A DNA stretch of 64,000 nucleotides from Terasakiella pusilla DSM 6293 (GTDB lineage: Bacteria; Pseudomonadota; Alphaproteobacteria; Rhodospirillales; Terasakiellaceae): NCBI RefSeq assembly GCF_000688235.1, contig NZ_JHYO01000016.1, positions 1 through 64,000 on the forward strand, written 5' to 3'. A model generated the notes under the pieces. It worked only from the letters and a program-made list of their open reading frames with translations. It made no database searches and was not told the DNA's origin. Made by a program: the position numbers and the translations under genes. Of this stretch, positions 16,703-26,168 are shown in pieces. Each line of letters starts with the position of its first letter. Position 1 is the first letter of the stretch.

Positions 16703-18247
16703 ATGCTTACGGATTACAACACGTATGCTGACGCTCAGAAGCATTACTCGAAAGAGGCGTTATGGGATTTGTTTGATGGCAACAGAGAACAGATCAACAT
16801 TGCGCACGAATGCATCGATCGTCATGTTAACGGGGAGAAGGTTGCGATTAACATCGTATCCACCGAAGCAGATACCATTTCACTGACATTCAAAGAGATT
16901 TCGGAACTCTCTTCGAAGTTTGCGCATGAACTTGTCGCACGTGGCATCCAGAAGGGTGATCGTGTTGCGGTAATGTTGGAGCCATGTCTGGCTTTTTATG
17001 TGGCACTCTTTGGGGCGATGAAGATGGGCGCGATTGCGGTCCCTATGTTCACACTCTTTGGTCCTGATGGTATTTTGCTGCGAATTAACGATTGCAAACC
17101 AAAATTACTTGTTACCAACGCTGAAAAAGCCGCGATCACACCAGAAGTAGATGGTCTGGCGAAAATTGTGGCGAATGAGAGCTGGTTTGAAGGGTTGGAA
17201 AAATACCCGTCCACTTACCAGGTTGATTCAAAAGGCAAAGATCTTGCTGTCTTTCAATATACCTCTGGGACGACACGGCAGTTGCCGGACGCGGTGAAAC
17301 ATACGCACCGTTCTATTGTGACGTTGATGAATGCGGCCCTTTACGGGACAGGTCTTCGCCCGGATGATATTTTCTTCTGCCCGTCCTCACCGGCGTGGGG
17401 GCATGGGCTGTGGCACGGGACGCTGGCACCTTTGGCGCTCGGCATTACCACCGGCACTTTTTGTGGCAAATTTGATGGTGAAAAACTGTTGGAAGTCCTT
17501 CAGGATTTGAAGGTGACAAACCTTTCCGCAGCTGCGACACACTATCGACTTGCTAAAAATTCTGAAGCCGCCGGCAACTATAAATATAGTCTTGAAAAAC
17601 TATCTTTCACCGGAGAGCCGATCGACGAGGCAACAGGTGAATTTATCAAAGAAGTTTTCCATCTCCCTGTTTGCAGCATGTATGGGACCACCGAAATTGG
17701 CGTCATTCTGGCCAACTATCCGGGGGCTGATGATTTTAAAGTCAAGGATGGCTCGCTAGGCAAAGCCGTGCCGGGTGTTGAGGTGCAGGTCCATCGTGCC
17801 GACAATACCGAGTGTGACCCCGATGAAGCCGGTGAGCTGGTGGTGATGCGCGGTGGTGAATGGTATCGCACCAAGGATTTGGGGCGCCGGGATGAAGAAG
17901 GATACTTCTATCATGGCGGACGTGCCGATGATGTCATTATTTCCGCTGGCTGGACGATTAGTTCCGTGGAAGTGGAAGATGCGGTCCTGAAACATGATGA
18001 CGTGCTGGAAGCAGCGGTGATCGGTGTACCGGACGAATTACGTGGTCAAATCGTAAAGGCGTTCGTTGTCTCCAAGCGTGATGGCAATGACGAGTTTGTT
18101 GAAGAGATCCAGAACATGGTGCGTTCAAGGTTAGCGCAACATGAATATCCCCGTCAGGTCGAATTTGTATCTGACTTGCCTAAAACACCTGCGGGTAAAA
18201 TCCACAGAAAAATATTGCGCGAGCAGCATGCCGCTACTGCGACATAG
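16703..18247 (+). CDS. AMP-dependent acyl-CoA synthetase
   Basis: About 514 residues, ANL superfamily; it activates a carboxylic acid to its CoA thioester through an acyl-adenylate. Motifs include YTSGTTRQLPDAVKHTHRS (P-loop, slightly unusual after TSGTT), CSMYGTTEIGV, RTKDLGRRDEEGYFYHGGRADDVI, and the catalytic lysine in TPAGKIHRK near the C-terminus. The ATG at 16703 (MLTDYNTY) is preferred because GAAAGG lies about 11 bp upstream; an in-frame ATG at 16682 adds seven residues. It is the first gene of the TRAP/carboxylase block, so it probably activates the acid imported by the TRAP system. Confidence 0.85.
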   Translation: MLTDYNTYADAQKHYSKEALWDLFDGNREQINIAHECIDRHVNGEKVAINIVSTEADTISLTFKEISELSSKFAHELVARGIQKGDRVAVMLEPCLAFYVALFGAMKMGAIAVPMFTLFGPDGILLRINDCKPKLLVTNAEKAAITPEVDGLAKIVANESWFEGLEKYPSTYQVDSKGKDLAVFQYTSGTTRQLPDAVKHTHRSIVTLMNAALYGTGLRPDDIFFCPSSPAWGHGLWHGTLAPLALGITTGTFCGKFDGEKLLEVLQDLKVTNLSAAATHYRLAKNSEAAGNYKYSLEKLSFTGEPIDEATGEFIKEVFHLPVCSMYGTTEIGVILANYPGADDFKVKDGSLGKAVPGVEVQVHRADNTECDPDEAGELVVMRGGEWYRTKDLGRRDEEGYFYHGGRADDVIISAGWTISSVEVEDAVLKHDDVLEAAVIGVPDELRGQIVKAFVVSKRDGNDEFVEEIQNMVRSRLAQHEYPRQVEFVSDLPKTPAGKIHRKILREQHAATAT

Positions 18248-18305
18248 GCGACATGCTACCCGCTTTTCCAGAAAAAAACATTTTAGCACACATGGAGTTC
18301 AAACA

Positions 18306-19442
18306 ATGAATGCTGAATCAAAACGCCTTTTCCCGAAAATCACTGAGGAAGGCCTCAACGACCTGCGTCAACGCATTGGCGTGAAAATCGAAAACACCGT
18401 CGAGCCTTGGTGTTACGAAGCCACGCGAGATAACATCCGTCATTATGCACATGGTATCGGCGATGACAACCCGCTGTGGTGTGATCCGGAATATGCCAAG
18501 AACACAAAGTATGGCGACGTGATTGCGCTGCCGAGCTTTCTGTTCTCTACAAGCCGCATCGTTTCCGGTTATGTGGGTGGCCTGCCGGGCGTTCACGCTA
18601 TGTGGTCCGGTGCAAACTGGAAATTCCACAAACCGATCAAACGTAATGACGTTATCTCTACAGAATGTTGGTTGAAAGACCTGATCGAGCACGACACTCG
18701 TTTTGCCGGTAAAGCTGTTCAACAGATTTACACCGTAAACTTCTTTAACCAGGAAGGCGACAAGGTGGCCGAGGCTGATAGCTGGTGCTTCCGTACGGAC
18801 CGTGATCAGGCGCGTGAAAACGGGACCAAATACACAGAAGTGCGTTCACGTGAACCGCGTGTGTACACGAAAGAAGAACTCGACGAGTTTTTTGCATATT
18901 ACGAAAAAGAAGAAATCCGTGGTGCAAATACACGCTATTGGGATGATGTGAATGTCGGTGACAAGCTGCCGACGATGGCAAAAGGTCCGATGACTGTAAC
19001 TGGTTTCGTTGCTTATGCACAGGGTTGGGGCGGTCTTTATATTCGTGCCAATAAACTGGCATGGCGCCAGTCATCCAGCCACCCAGGCCTTGGTATCCCT
19101 AATGCGCAAGGCATTCCGGATTGTCCGGAACGTGTCCATTGGGAAGAAGAGTTTGCCCTTAAAGTTGGTGCACCGGGTGCGTATGACTATGGGCCGGAAC
19201 GTACATCGTGGATGATGCATCACTTGACAAACTGGATGGGTGATGATGGTTTTCTTGCGGAAACTACCTGTGAAGTCCGTCGCCACAACCCTGCTGGCGA
19301 TATGATCCTCATCGATGGTGAAGTTACTGAGAAATATTCTGAAGGTGATCGTCATTTCGTCAAGATCACTCAGAAAGCTGTTCAACAGGACGGCGAAGAG
19401 TCAGCGCGTGCAACGGGTGTTGTTGAATTGCCTAAGCGCTAA
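18306..19442 (+). CDS. MaoC-like / FAS1-type double-hotdog hydratase (dehydratase)
   Basis: 378 residues with two hotdog regions. The first (about 30-160) carries the hydratase-2-like block YAHGIGDDNPLWCDPEYA. The second (about 210-370) contains the MTVTGFVAYAQGWGG and HLTNWMGDDGFL segments. Such proteins hydrate enoyl-CoA or dehydrate 3-hydroxyacyl-CoA. The start at 18306 follows TGGAGTTC; an in-frame extension to 18141 would overlap the synthetase and lacks a ribosome site. Placed between the CoA ligase and the TRAP genes, it could dehydrate a 3-hydroxyacyl-CoA to the substrate of the downstream carboxylase. Confidence 0.78.
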   Translation: MNAESKRLFPKITEEGLNDLRQRIGVKIENTVEPWCYEATRDNIRHYAHGIGDDNPLWCDPEYAKNTKYGDVIALPSFLFSTSRIVSGYVGGLPGVHAMWSGANWKFHKPIKRNDVISTECWLKDLIEHDTRFAGKAVQQIYTVNFFNQEGDKVAEADSWCFRTDRDQARENGTKYTEVRSREPRVYTKEELDEFFAYYEKEEIRGANTRYWDDVNVGDKLPTMAKGPMTVTGFVAYAQGWGGLYIRANKLAWRQSSSHPGLGIPNAQGIPDCPERVHWEEEFALKVGAPGAYDYGPERTSWMMHHLTNWMGDDGFLAETTCEVRRHNPAGDMILIDGEVTEKYSEGDRHFVKITQKAVQQDGEESARATGVVELPKR

Positions 19443-19451
19443 AGAGGCGGG

Positions 19452-19480
19452 AAAAGTGCAGGCTCAGGTCTGCACTTTTT
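19452..19480 (+). terminator. Intercistronic hairpin (attenuator or terminator) before the TRAP genes
   Basis: A 10-bp perfect stem (AAAAGTGCAG at 19452-19461 with CTGCACTTTT at 19470-19479), an 8-nt loop and a short T run. It sits between the hydratase and dctQ-like genes and may lower read-through into the transporter genes. Confidence 0.6.
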
Positions 19481-19503
19481 CGACACGCAAAAAGGAGTGA
19501 GGA

Positions 19504-20055
19504 ATGCAGAAGTCTGATGACCAAATCGAAAAAAACGGTTTCAGCCTTTTACTGAGAAAATGGGAAGATCTGCTTCATACGATCGGATGTCTCTGTTTGC
19601 TCGTAATTGCGGGATTGATTATTTTCGATACATTGCGGCGACTGTTGGTTGGCGTGCCATTACAAGTTCAGTTTGAATTGACGGAACTGTTTTTAATGCC
19701 GGCCGTGGCCAGTCTGTCTTTATCGCGGGTCTTTCGTGACAAAGCGCATTTGGCAATCGAGATTTTCACAACACGGCAATTTGGTCGGACATGGCCCTTT
19801 GTAAATGCCATGAACCTTACTCTGGCCATTGTTTTGTTTGCCGGGATCACGTGGCAATCCGGCTTGTATACCTATAACGCTTTTGTTTCCGAGGATATTT
19901 ACATCGGCATTTATGACTGGCAAATGTGGCTGGCCTATCTGTCCGGTCCTCTTGGAAGCGGCACTCTCTGTCTCAGATTATTTCACGATTTCATTCATGA
20001 TCTTGTAACAGGCAAGGTCGATCGCTCGGAACATATGGGTCAGATTTCAGAATAA
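19504..20055 (+). CDS. TRAP transporter small permease (DctQ family)
   Basis: A 183-residue inner-membrane protein with four hydrophobic segments (about 24-44, 55-75, 95-115, 135-155), the usual DctQ layout, and the family-like FDTLRRLLVGVPLQVQFELTELFLM region. It associates with the large permease to import an organic acid delivered by the periplasmic binding protein. AAAGGAGTGAGG precedes the ATG. It is followed 45 bp later by the binding-protein gene. Confidence 0.88.
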   Translation: MQKSDDQIEKNGFSLLLRKWEDLLHTIGCLCLLVIAGLIIFDTLRRLLVGVPLQVQFELTELFLMPAVASLSLSRVFRDKAHLAIEIFTTRQFGRTWPFVNAMNLTLAIVLFAGITWQSGLYTYNAFVSEDIYIGIYDWQMWLAYLSGPLGSGTLCLRLFHDFIHDLVTGKVDRSEHMGQISE

Positions 20056-20100
20056 ATAAAGAGGCAAAAAGCCCTTATTCTCAAAACAGGAGGTTTCAAT

Positions 20101-21126
20101 ATGAAGAGTTTTTTCAAAGGATATCTAAAATCCGCACTATACACGGCTGTTTTCTCTTTGGCCTGTACGCAAGCCAACGCGGAAGCTGTGGAAATCAAGC
20201 TCGGTGATTTTCAATCCACCACCCATATCGTTTCTAAAGAAGGAACGGTTAAATGGATGAAGACGGTTGAAGAACGCACCGGTGGTCAAGTCACTTTCAA
20301 GCATTTCCCGTCTCAACAGGCGGCAAAATCAAAAGGGCTGCTCGATGCGGTTAAAAAGGGAATTATTGATGCGGCTTTGATCGGTCCGCTCTATCACTCA
20401 GACCGTTTGCCATTGAATTCCGTCATTGGCCTGCCAGGTTTCTTCAGTAGTGCGCAAGAAGGCAGTCAGGCCTTGCAGGAGATGGTGGCTGAGGGACCGC
20501 TACATGACGAATTTGTCGCCGAAGGTGTCATGCCGATCATGCCTTTTGTTCTACCGCCCTACAACATTCTGCTGAAAGATGCCAAAGTCGGTAAGCTGGA
20601 GGAATGGAAAGGAATGAACATCCGAACCGCCGGGTCTACACAGGCGATGACAGCGCGTGCGCTGGGCGGGGCAGGTGTCAGCATTCCGGGTCCGGAAACC
20701 TATTCGGCTCTGGAACGTGGTCGTGTCAGCGGCGTTTTCTTCCCGCTGTCGTCAGTGCCTTCTTATAACTTGCAGGAAGTATCGTCTTCAATTTCAACAA
20801 ATGGATTTTTTGGGGGGTATAGCTTCACGTTGATCCTCAAAAAAGACATTTTTGATAAGCTGTCGCCAGAAGTTCAGAAAATTATGCTGGATGCGGGGCG
20901 AGAGATCGGGATCCATGTGGCAAAAGCGCAGGATGAATCGATCGCTGGCCTGACTGCAGAATGGGCGAAAAACGGTGTGGAGATGTTTCAGTTCTCCGCT
21001 GAAGAGCAAGCCCAACTGCGCGCTGCAATTACGGATGTGAAAAAGGATTGGGTTGAACGTGTGGGGAAACAAAACCCCAAAGCTTCTAGTGTTTTGTCGA
21101 GCTATGAAGCTGTGATCTCACACTAA
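20101..21126 (+). CDS. TRAP transporter substrate-binding protein (DctP family)
   Basis: A 341-residue periplasmic protein. Residues 1-28 are a signal peptide ending near QANAEA. The mature part shows the DctP pattern: VEIKLGDFQSTTHIVSKEG start, GKLEEWKGMNIRTAGSTQAM hinge block with the ligand-binding arginine, and ETYSALERGRVSGVF. The arginine usually binds the carboxylate of the substrate. AGGAGG is placed well before the ATG. A strong stem-loop directly after the gene fits higher expression of the binding protein than of the permeases. Confidence 0.9.
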   Translation: MKSFFKGYLKSALYTAVFSLACTQANAEAVEIKLGDFQSTTHIVSKEGTVKWMKTVEERTGGQVTFKHFPSQQAAKSKGLLDAVKKGIIDAALIGPLYHSDRLPLNSVIGLPGFFSSAQEGSQALQEMVAEGPLHDEFVAEGVMPIMPFVLPPYNILLKDAKVGKLEEWKGMNIRTAGSTQAMTARALGGAGVSIPGPETYSALERGRVSGVFFPLSSVPSYNLQEVSSSISTNGFFGGYSFTLILKKDIFDKLSPEVQKIMLDAGREIGIHVAKAQDESIAGLTAEWAKNGVEMFQFSAEEQAQLRAAITDVKKDWVERVGKQNPKASSVLSSYEAVISH

Positions 21127-21136
21127 ACCCTTTTCT

Positions 21137-21172
21137 GGTTGGCACTGACGTCCCCTACTGACAGTGCCAACC
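21137..21172 (+). other. Stem-loop between binding-protein and large-permease genes
   Basis: An 11-bp perfect stem (GGTTGGCACTG at 21137-21147 with CAGTGCCAACC at 21162-21172) and a 14-nt loop. It is followed by a C-rich stretch and a short T run, so it may be a partial terminator or a 3'-end stabiliser for the binding-protein mRNA. Confidence 0.7.
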
Positions 21173-21203
21173 ACCCCCTCCTTTTTGTCCGAGGTTTTCT
21201 CCT

Positions 21204-22487
21204 GTGTCTCTTCTGATTACATCCCTCTTGTTGATAGTCCTTCTTTTCTTGCGCATGCCTGTCGCGTTTGCCACCGGTATTGCAGGATTGATTGGATTGA
21301 TTTTTGAACTTGGATTTTCCCCGGCATTTGCCGTGTTGGAACGCACCTATTTTGATACGTCATCCTCGTTCATCCTTGTGTCGGTTCCCTTGTTTATCTT
21401 TATGGCGGAACTGTTGACGGCAGCCGATATTACCAGACGCACCGTATATGCCTGTCAGGCTTGGATCGGTCACATCCGTGGTGGCTTGGCGGTTGCGACT
21501 GTTGGTGCTTCGGTGTTTTTAGCGGCCCTGGTGGGGAGCAGCACGGCATCTGCTGCGACGATGGCGGCTTCCGCTTTCCCTGAAATGTTGCGTTATAAAT
21601 ATGATAAACGTCTGGCAACCGCAATTGTCAGCGTGGGCGGCACCCTAGCGGTGATGATCCCCCCCAGTATTGTCTTGGTGGTCTATGGCGTCTTGACGGA
21701 AACCTCGATTGGCAAGCTGTTTATTGCAGGTTTGGTGCCGGGTATTTTGACCGCCCTAGGTTTGGTCGTTACCGTCCAAATTCTGGCTCGCAAAAAAGAT
21801 ATGGCTCCTCCGGGCGTTCCCTTCCAATTTAAACATGCTGTTAAAAGCTCCTTGGGCGTTTGGCCGACCATGGCACTGATGGCGCTGATTATTGGGGTGA
21901 TTTACACGGGGGTTGCGTCACCGACGGAGTCAGCGGCGCTGGGTGTTGGCGGTGCGATTTTGCTGGGGCTTGTGCAGCGTAAGTTAAAGATGGCGCGCTT
22001 TAATGACAGTGTGAGTCGTGCTGTGCGTACCACCGTCATGATTATCGCGATCATTGCCTGTTCCCACATTTTTGCAAACTTTCTCGCCTTTACGGGCGTG
22101 ACCCAATCCGTCCTCGGCTTTGTGGAACATGCAAATATTCCGGGCTGGGTGATCCTGAGCATTATGATCCTAGTTCTGCTTTTAATGGGCATGATGATGG
22201 ACCAACTGGCAATCCTTGCGCTGACGATGCCCGTGCTGTTTCCAACAGCGATGAGTTTTGGGTACGATCCGGTCTGGTTGGGCATTATTGTCACAAAGAC
22301 TGTGGAAATCGGCCTGATTACACCGCCGTTAGGCTTGAATGCTTATGTGACGGCCGGACAAACAGGCGTGCCGTTGAATACCGTGTTCAAAGGGTTAACC
22401 CCCTTTATCATCACCGAGATTATCGTTCTCATTCTATTGGTTCTGTTCCCGGATATCACTTTGTTCCTGACAAGCGTTATGTGGTGA
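21204..22487 (+). CDS. TRAP transporter large permease (DctM family)
   Basis: A 427-residue polytopic membrane protein with about 11-12 hydrophobic segments. DctM-type blocks are seen: LRMPVAFATGIAGLIGL near the N-terminus, GSSTASAATMAASAFPEM, GGTLAVMIPPSIVLVVYGVL, GVASPTESAALGVGGAI and GLITPPLGLNAYV. The start is GTG at 21204 with CGAGG about ten bases upstream. It completes the DctPQM importer driven by an ion gradient. Confidence 0.92.
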   Translation: MSLLITSLLLIVLLFLRMPVAFATGIAGLIGLIFELGFSPAFAVLERTYFDTSSSFILVSVPLFIFMAELLTAADITRRTVYACQAWIGHIRGGLAVATVGASVFLAALVGSSTASAATMAASAFPEMLRYKYDKRLATAIVSVGGTLAVMIPPSIVLVVYGVLTETSIGKLFIAGLVPGILTALGLVVTVQILARKKDMAPPGVPFQFKHAVKSSLGVWPTMALMALIIGVIYTGVASPTESAALGVGGAILLGLVQRKLKMARFNDSVSRAVRTTVMIIAIIACSHIFANFLAFTGVTQSVLGFVEHANIPGWVILSIMILVLLLMGMMMDQLAILALTMPVLFPTAMSFGYDPVWLGIIVTKTVEIGLITPPLGLNAYVTAGQTGVPLNTVFKGLTPFIITEIIVLILLVLFPDITLFLTSVMW

Positions 22488-22546
22488 TGAGCTAGGTAGT
22501 CTCAAGACCTCTTCTTAAAATAAATTACTATCAAAGGTGTTACCTG

Positions 22547-24154
22547 ATGACCGAGTTGCACTCGAACATCTCGCCGAATTCCGAGTCCTTTCTTGGAAAC
22601 CGCGAGGCCCATGAAGCTGCCATGCTTCCGATACACGCAGCCTTTAAAAATGCCGTGGATGGCGGTGGTGAAAAGGCAAATGAACGCCATGTCAGCAGAG
22701 GCAAAATCCTGCCGAGAGAGCGCGTTGCACGGTTGCTGGACCCCGGTTCCCCTTTCTTGGAAGTGGGTGCCTTTGCGGCCCATGAGATGTACGACAACGC
22801 GAGCCCGTCTGCGGGGATCATCACTGGGATCGGACGGGTGTCAGGCCGGGAAGTCATGATCGTTTGCAATGATGCCACGGTCAAAGGGGGAACCTATTTC
22901 CCTATGACTGTTAAAAAACATCTGCGCGCCCAAGAAATTGCGGAGAAAAACCATCTTCCTTGTGTGTATCTTGTCGATAGCGGCGGGGCCAACCTGCCTA
23001 ATCAGGACGAGGTCTTTCCCGACCGTGATCACTTTGGCGCCATTTTTTATAATCAGGCGCAAATGTCATCAAAAGGCATTCCGCAAATTTCAGTCGTGAT
23101 GGGGTCGTGTACGGCGGGTGGTGCCTATGTGCCGTCCATGTCGGATGTCACAATTATTGTTAAGGAGCAGGGCACGATCTTTCTTGCCGGACCACCTTTG
23201 GTGAAAGCGGCAACGGGGGAGGTTGTAACGGCTGAAGACCTGGGGGGCGGGGATGTCCATACCCGCTTATCCGGTGTGGCGGATTACCTTGCCAATGATG
23301 ATGCACATGCACTGGCATTGGCCCGTCTGGCGGTTGCCAATATCAATAGCGTCAAATCCAATCAGCTTGAATGCCAAGAGATCGAAGAGCCGCTTTATGA
23401 TCCAGAAGAAATCTTGGGCGTGGTGCCTGCGGACTTGAAGACGCCTTACGATGTGCGTGAAGTCATCGCGCGCACGGTGGATGGGTCACGTTTTGATGAG
23501 TTTAAGGCCCGTTACGGCACGACACTTGTTTGCGGATTTGCCCATGTGATGGGAATGCCTGTCGGGATTATCGGCAATAATGGGGTCATCTTTTCTGAGT
23601 CTGCCGTTAAGGGCGCGCATTTTGTCGAGCTTTGCTGTCAGCGTAAAATCCCGTTGGTGTTTTTGCAGAATATTACAGGCTTTATGGTCGGCCGTACCTA
23701 TGAAGCCGGCGGGATCGCAAAAGATGGCGCCAAGCTGGTGAATGCTGTTGCAACCGCGAATGTCCCGAAAATTACCTTCTTGATCGGGGGCTCCTTTGGG
23801 GCAGGGAACTATGGGATGTGTGGTCGGGCATACCGTCCGCGCTTCCTGTGGAGCTGGCCGAATAGTCGTATCTCCGTCATGGGGGGGGAACAGGCTGCGG
23901 GCGTGCTTGCAACTGTGCGCCGCGATGCATTGGAGCGTAAGGGCGAGAACTGGTCAGTAGAAGACGAAGCTGCCTTTAAAAAGCCGACCATCGATCAGTT
24001 TGAGAAACAGGCCCATCCGCTTTATGCCTCAGCCCGTCTTTGGGACGACGGCATTACTGACCCGCGTAAAACCCGCGAAGTTTTAGCCCTTTCTCTCTCT
24101 GCAGCGCTTAATGCGCCGATCGAAGATACTCGTTTCGGCCTCTTTAGAATGTAA
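22547..24154 (+). CDS. liuB: Acyl-CoA carboxylase beta subunit, 3-methylcrotonyl-CoA carboxylase type
   Basis: A 535-residue carboxyltransferase subunit. It has the family features [75 protein letters not shown] and [20 protein letters not shown]. The last two blocks match methylcrotonyl-CoA carboxylase rather than propionyl-CoA carboxylase. With the alpha subunit 10 bp downstream it carboxylates 3-methylcrotonyl-CoA to 3-methylglutaconyl-CoA; geranyl-CoA carboxylase is a less likely alternative. HMG-CoA lyase and an enoyl-CoA hydratase follow, the order usual in leucine/isovalerate (liu) operons, but isovaleryl-CoA dehydrogenase is absent. Confidence 0.87.
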   Translation: MTELHSNISPNSESFLGNREAHEAAMLPIHAAFKNAVDGGGEKANERHVSRGKILPRERVARLLDPGSPFLEVGAFAAHEMYDNASPSAGIITGIGRVSGREVMIVCNDATVKGGTYFPMTVKKHLRAQEIAEKNHLPCVYLVDSGGANLPNQDEVFPDRDHFGAIFYNQAQMSSKGIPQISVVMGSCTAGGAYVPSMSDVTIIVKEQGTIFLAGPPLVKAATGEVVTAEDLGGGDVHTRLSGVADYLANDDAHALALARLAVANINSVKSNQLECQEIEEPLYDPEEILGVVPADLKTPYDVREVIARTVDGSRFDEFKARYGTTLVCGFAHVMGMPVGIIGNNGVIFSESAVKGAHFVELCCQRKIPLVFLQNITGFMVGRTYEAGGIAKDGAKLVNAVATANVPKITFLIGGSFGAGNYGMCGRAYRPRFLWSWPNSRISVMGGEQAAGVLATVRRDALERKGENWSVEDEAAFKKPTIDQFEKQAHPLYASARLWDDGITDPRKTREVLALSLSAALNAPIEDTRFGLFRM

Positions 24155-24164
24155 AGGCAATAAA

Positions 24165-26168
24165 ATGATTAAGAAGATACTGATTGCCAACCGTGGCGAA
24201 ATCGCTTGTCGCGTCATTGAGACGGCGAAAAAAATGGGCATCCGTTCGGTCGCCGTTTTCTCAGATGCCGATGCAGCCTCAAAGCATGTCCAGTTGGCGG
24301 ATGAGGCGGTTCATATTGGACCGGCGGCTGTGGCCGAAAGTTATTTGAAAGGGGATGTGATTATTGCAGCCGCGCTGAAAACAGGGGCGCAGGCGATCCA
24401 TCCGGGTTATGGCTTTTTGTCAGAAAATCCAGATTTTGTGGAAGCTGTGGAGGCCGCAGGTCTGACCTTTGTCGGGCCATCCGCGTCGGCCATTCGGGCG
24501 ATGGGGTTGAAAGATGCAGCGAAGGCTTTGATGGAAAAGGCAGGCGTTCCCGTCGTCCCCGGATATCATGGCGATCGTCAGGATGTGGACTATCTTGCAG
24601 AGGAAGCGGGCAAAATCGGTTATCCGGTTTTGATCAAAGCGCGTGCTGGCGGCGGCGGCAAGGGGATGCGTCTGGTCGAAAGGCCCGAAGATTTTAAAAG
24701 TGCTTTTGAAAGTGCCGCACGGGAAGGCCAATCAAGCTTTGGTGACCCTGCTTGTCTAATTGAAAAATATATCACCCAACCCAGACATATCGAAATTCAG
24801 GTCTTTGGGGACTCCCATGGCAATGTGGTGCATTTCTTTGAACGTGATTGTTCTTTGCAACGGCGCCATCAAAAAGTGATCGAAGAAGCACCCGCCCCCG
24901 GTATGCCGCAAAATGTCCGCGATGCAATGGGTAAGGCAGCGGTGGAAGCTGCCAAAGCTATTGCCTATGAAGGGGCGGGGACGGTTGAATTTATCGTGGA
25001 TGGATCAAACGGCCTGCGCGAAGATGGCTTTTGGTTTATGGAGATGAACACCCGCTTACAGGTGGAACACCCCGTATCAGAAGCGATCACGGGCTATGAT
25101 TTTGTTGAATTACAACTGCGCGTCGCCTGTGGGGAAGCCCTGCCGTTTACACAGGGCGATTTGTCGATCACGGGTCATTCCTTTGAAGCAAGGGTTTATG
25201 CAGAAGATGTCCCAAAAGGGTTTTTGCCGGCGACGGGCACCTTACAGTATCTTAAATTCCCGCAAGGCAGTGAATTTGAGCGCGGGGCTGTGCGTATTGA
25301 CAGCGGTGTGCGCAGTGGGGATGAGATCAGCCCGTGGTATGATCCGATGATTGCCAAGGTGATTGTCCATGGTCCGACCCGCACGGCGGCTCTGAATATG
25401 TTGAGCAAAGCCTTAAGCGATTGCCATATCGTCGGTTCCGTCACCAATCTGGAATTTTTGTCAGCCCTTGCCAGTCATGAAGGGTTTTACCAAGGCAATG
25501 TGGATACTGGATTGATTGAGCGCGATCAGGCTCAATTGACCGTTCAAGGCGAGGCACCCCTAAAATCTGTTGCGCTGGCGGCGCTTGGCGGGCTTGGTCT
25601 GTTGAGTGGCAAATCCTCTAACGAGCCATGGGAGCGTCTTGTCGGCTGGTGCCATTGGACGGACGCCAAGCAATATGTGGTTTTGGAACAGGACGGGGTG
25701 CGTTTGGAAGTCGCTGTTTCTGTTTTAGGGGACGCCCACTTTAGTTTGGACATTGAGGACACTGCTGTGGAGGTAAGAACCAACGCACTCGGGGAAAACC
25801 GCTTCAAGGTCTTTTGTGATGGTGTGCAGTCCCAGATGGACGTGGTGGTTCAACCCAAATCCGTTGCCGTCTTTTGTGAGGAGGGGAGTTTTCGATTTGA
25901 TCTCCCCAATGCGCTGGCGTCTGCTGAAAATGAACAGGCGGGCGGAGATGCGGTGATTGCGCCCATGCCCGGTTTGGTCCGTGCGGTGATGGCCTCGGCC
26001 GGGCAGTCGGTCAAAGAGGGGGATCCGTTGTTTATTCTGGAAGCGATGAAAATGGAACACACGCTTGTTGCGCCACGCGATGGGGTCGTGGCCGAAGTAT
26101 TGACGAAAGAAAATGCACAAGTGAGCGATGGCATGGTATTACTAGCCTTGGAGAAAGAAGATGACTAA
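24165..26168 (+). CDS. liuD: Acyl-CoA carboxylase alpha subunit (biotin carboxylase + biotin carrier), methylcrotonyl-CoA type
   Basis: A 667-residue fusion. Residues 1-450 are a biotin carboxylase (KKILIANRGEIACRVIETAK start, ATP-binding ARAGGGGKGM, MEMNTRLQVEHPVSE). A linker/BT domain follows, and the C-terminal biotinyl domain has EAMKMEH with the biotin-accepting K629. It carboxylates its own biotin with bicarbonate and ATP for the beta subunit. The ATG at 24165, 10 bp after liuB, is used; an upstream in-frame extension overlaps liuB. The stop overlaps the HMG-CoA lyase start by 8 bp. Confidence 0.9.
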   Translation: MIKKILIANRGEIACRVIETAKKMGIRSVAVFSDADAASKHVQLADEAVHIGPAAVAESYLKGDVIIAAALKTGAQAIHPGYGFLSENPDFVEAVEAAGLTFVGPSASAIRAMGLKDAAKALMEKAGVPVVPGYHGDRQDVDYLAEEAGKIGYPVLIKARAGGGGKGMRLVERPEDFKSAFESAAREGQSSFGDPACLIEKYITQPRHIEIQVFGDSHGNVVHFFERDCSLQRRHQKVIEEAPAPGMPQNVRDAMGKAAVEAAKAIAYEGAGTVEFIVDGSNGLREDGFWFMEMNTRLQVEHPVSEAITGYDFVELQLRVACGEALPFTQGDLSITGHSFEARVYAEDVPKGFLPATGTLQYLKFPQGSEFERGAVRIDSGVRSGDEISPWYDPMIAKVIVHGPTRTAALNMLSKALSDCHIVGSVTNLEFLSALASHEGFYQGNVDTGLIERDQAQLTVQGEAPLKSVALAALGGLGLLSGKSSNEPWERLVGWCHWTDAKQYVVLEQDGVRLEVAVSVLGDAHFSLDIEDTAVEVRTNALGENRFKVFCDGVQSQMDVVVQPKSVAVFCEEGSFRFDLPNALASAENEQAGGDAVIAPMPGLVRAVMASAGQSVKEGDPLFILEAMKMEHTLVAPRDGVVAEVLTKENAQVSDGMVLLALEKEDD

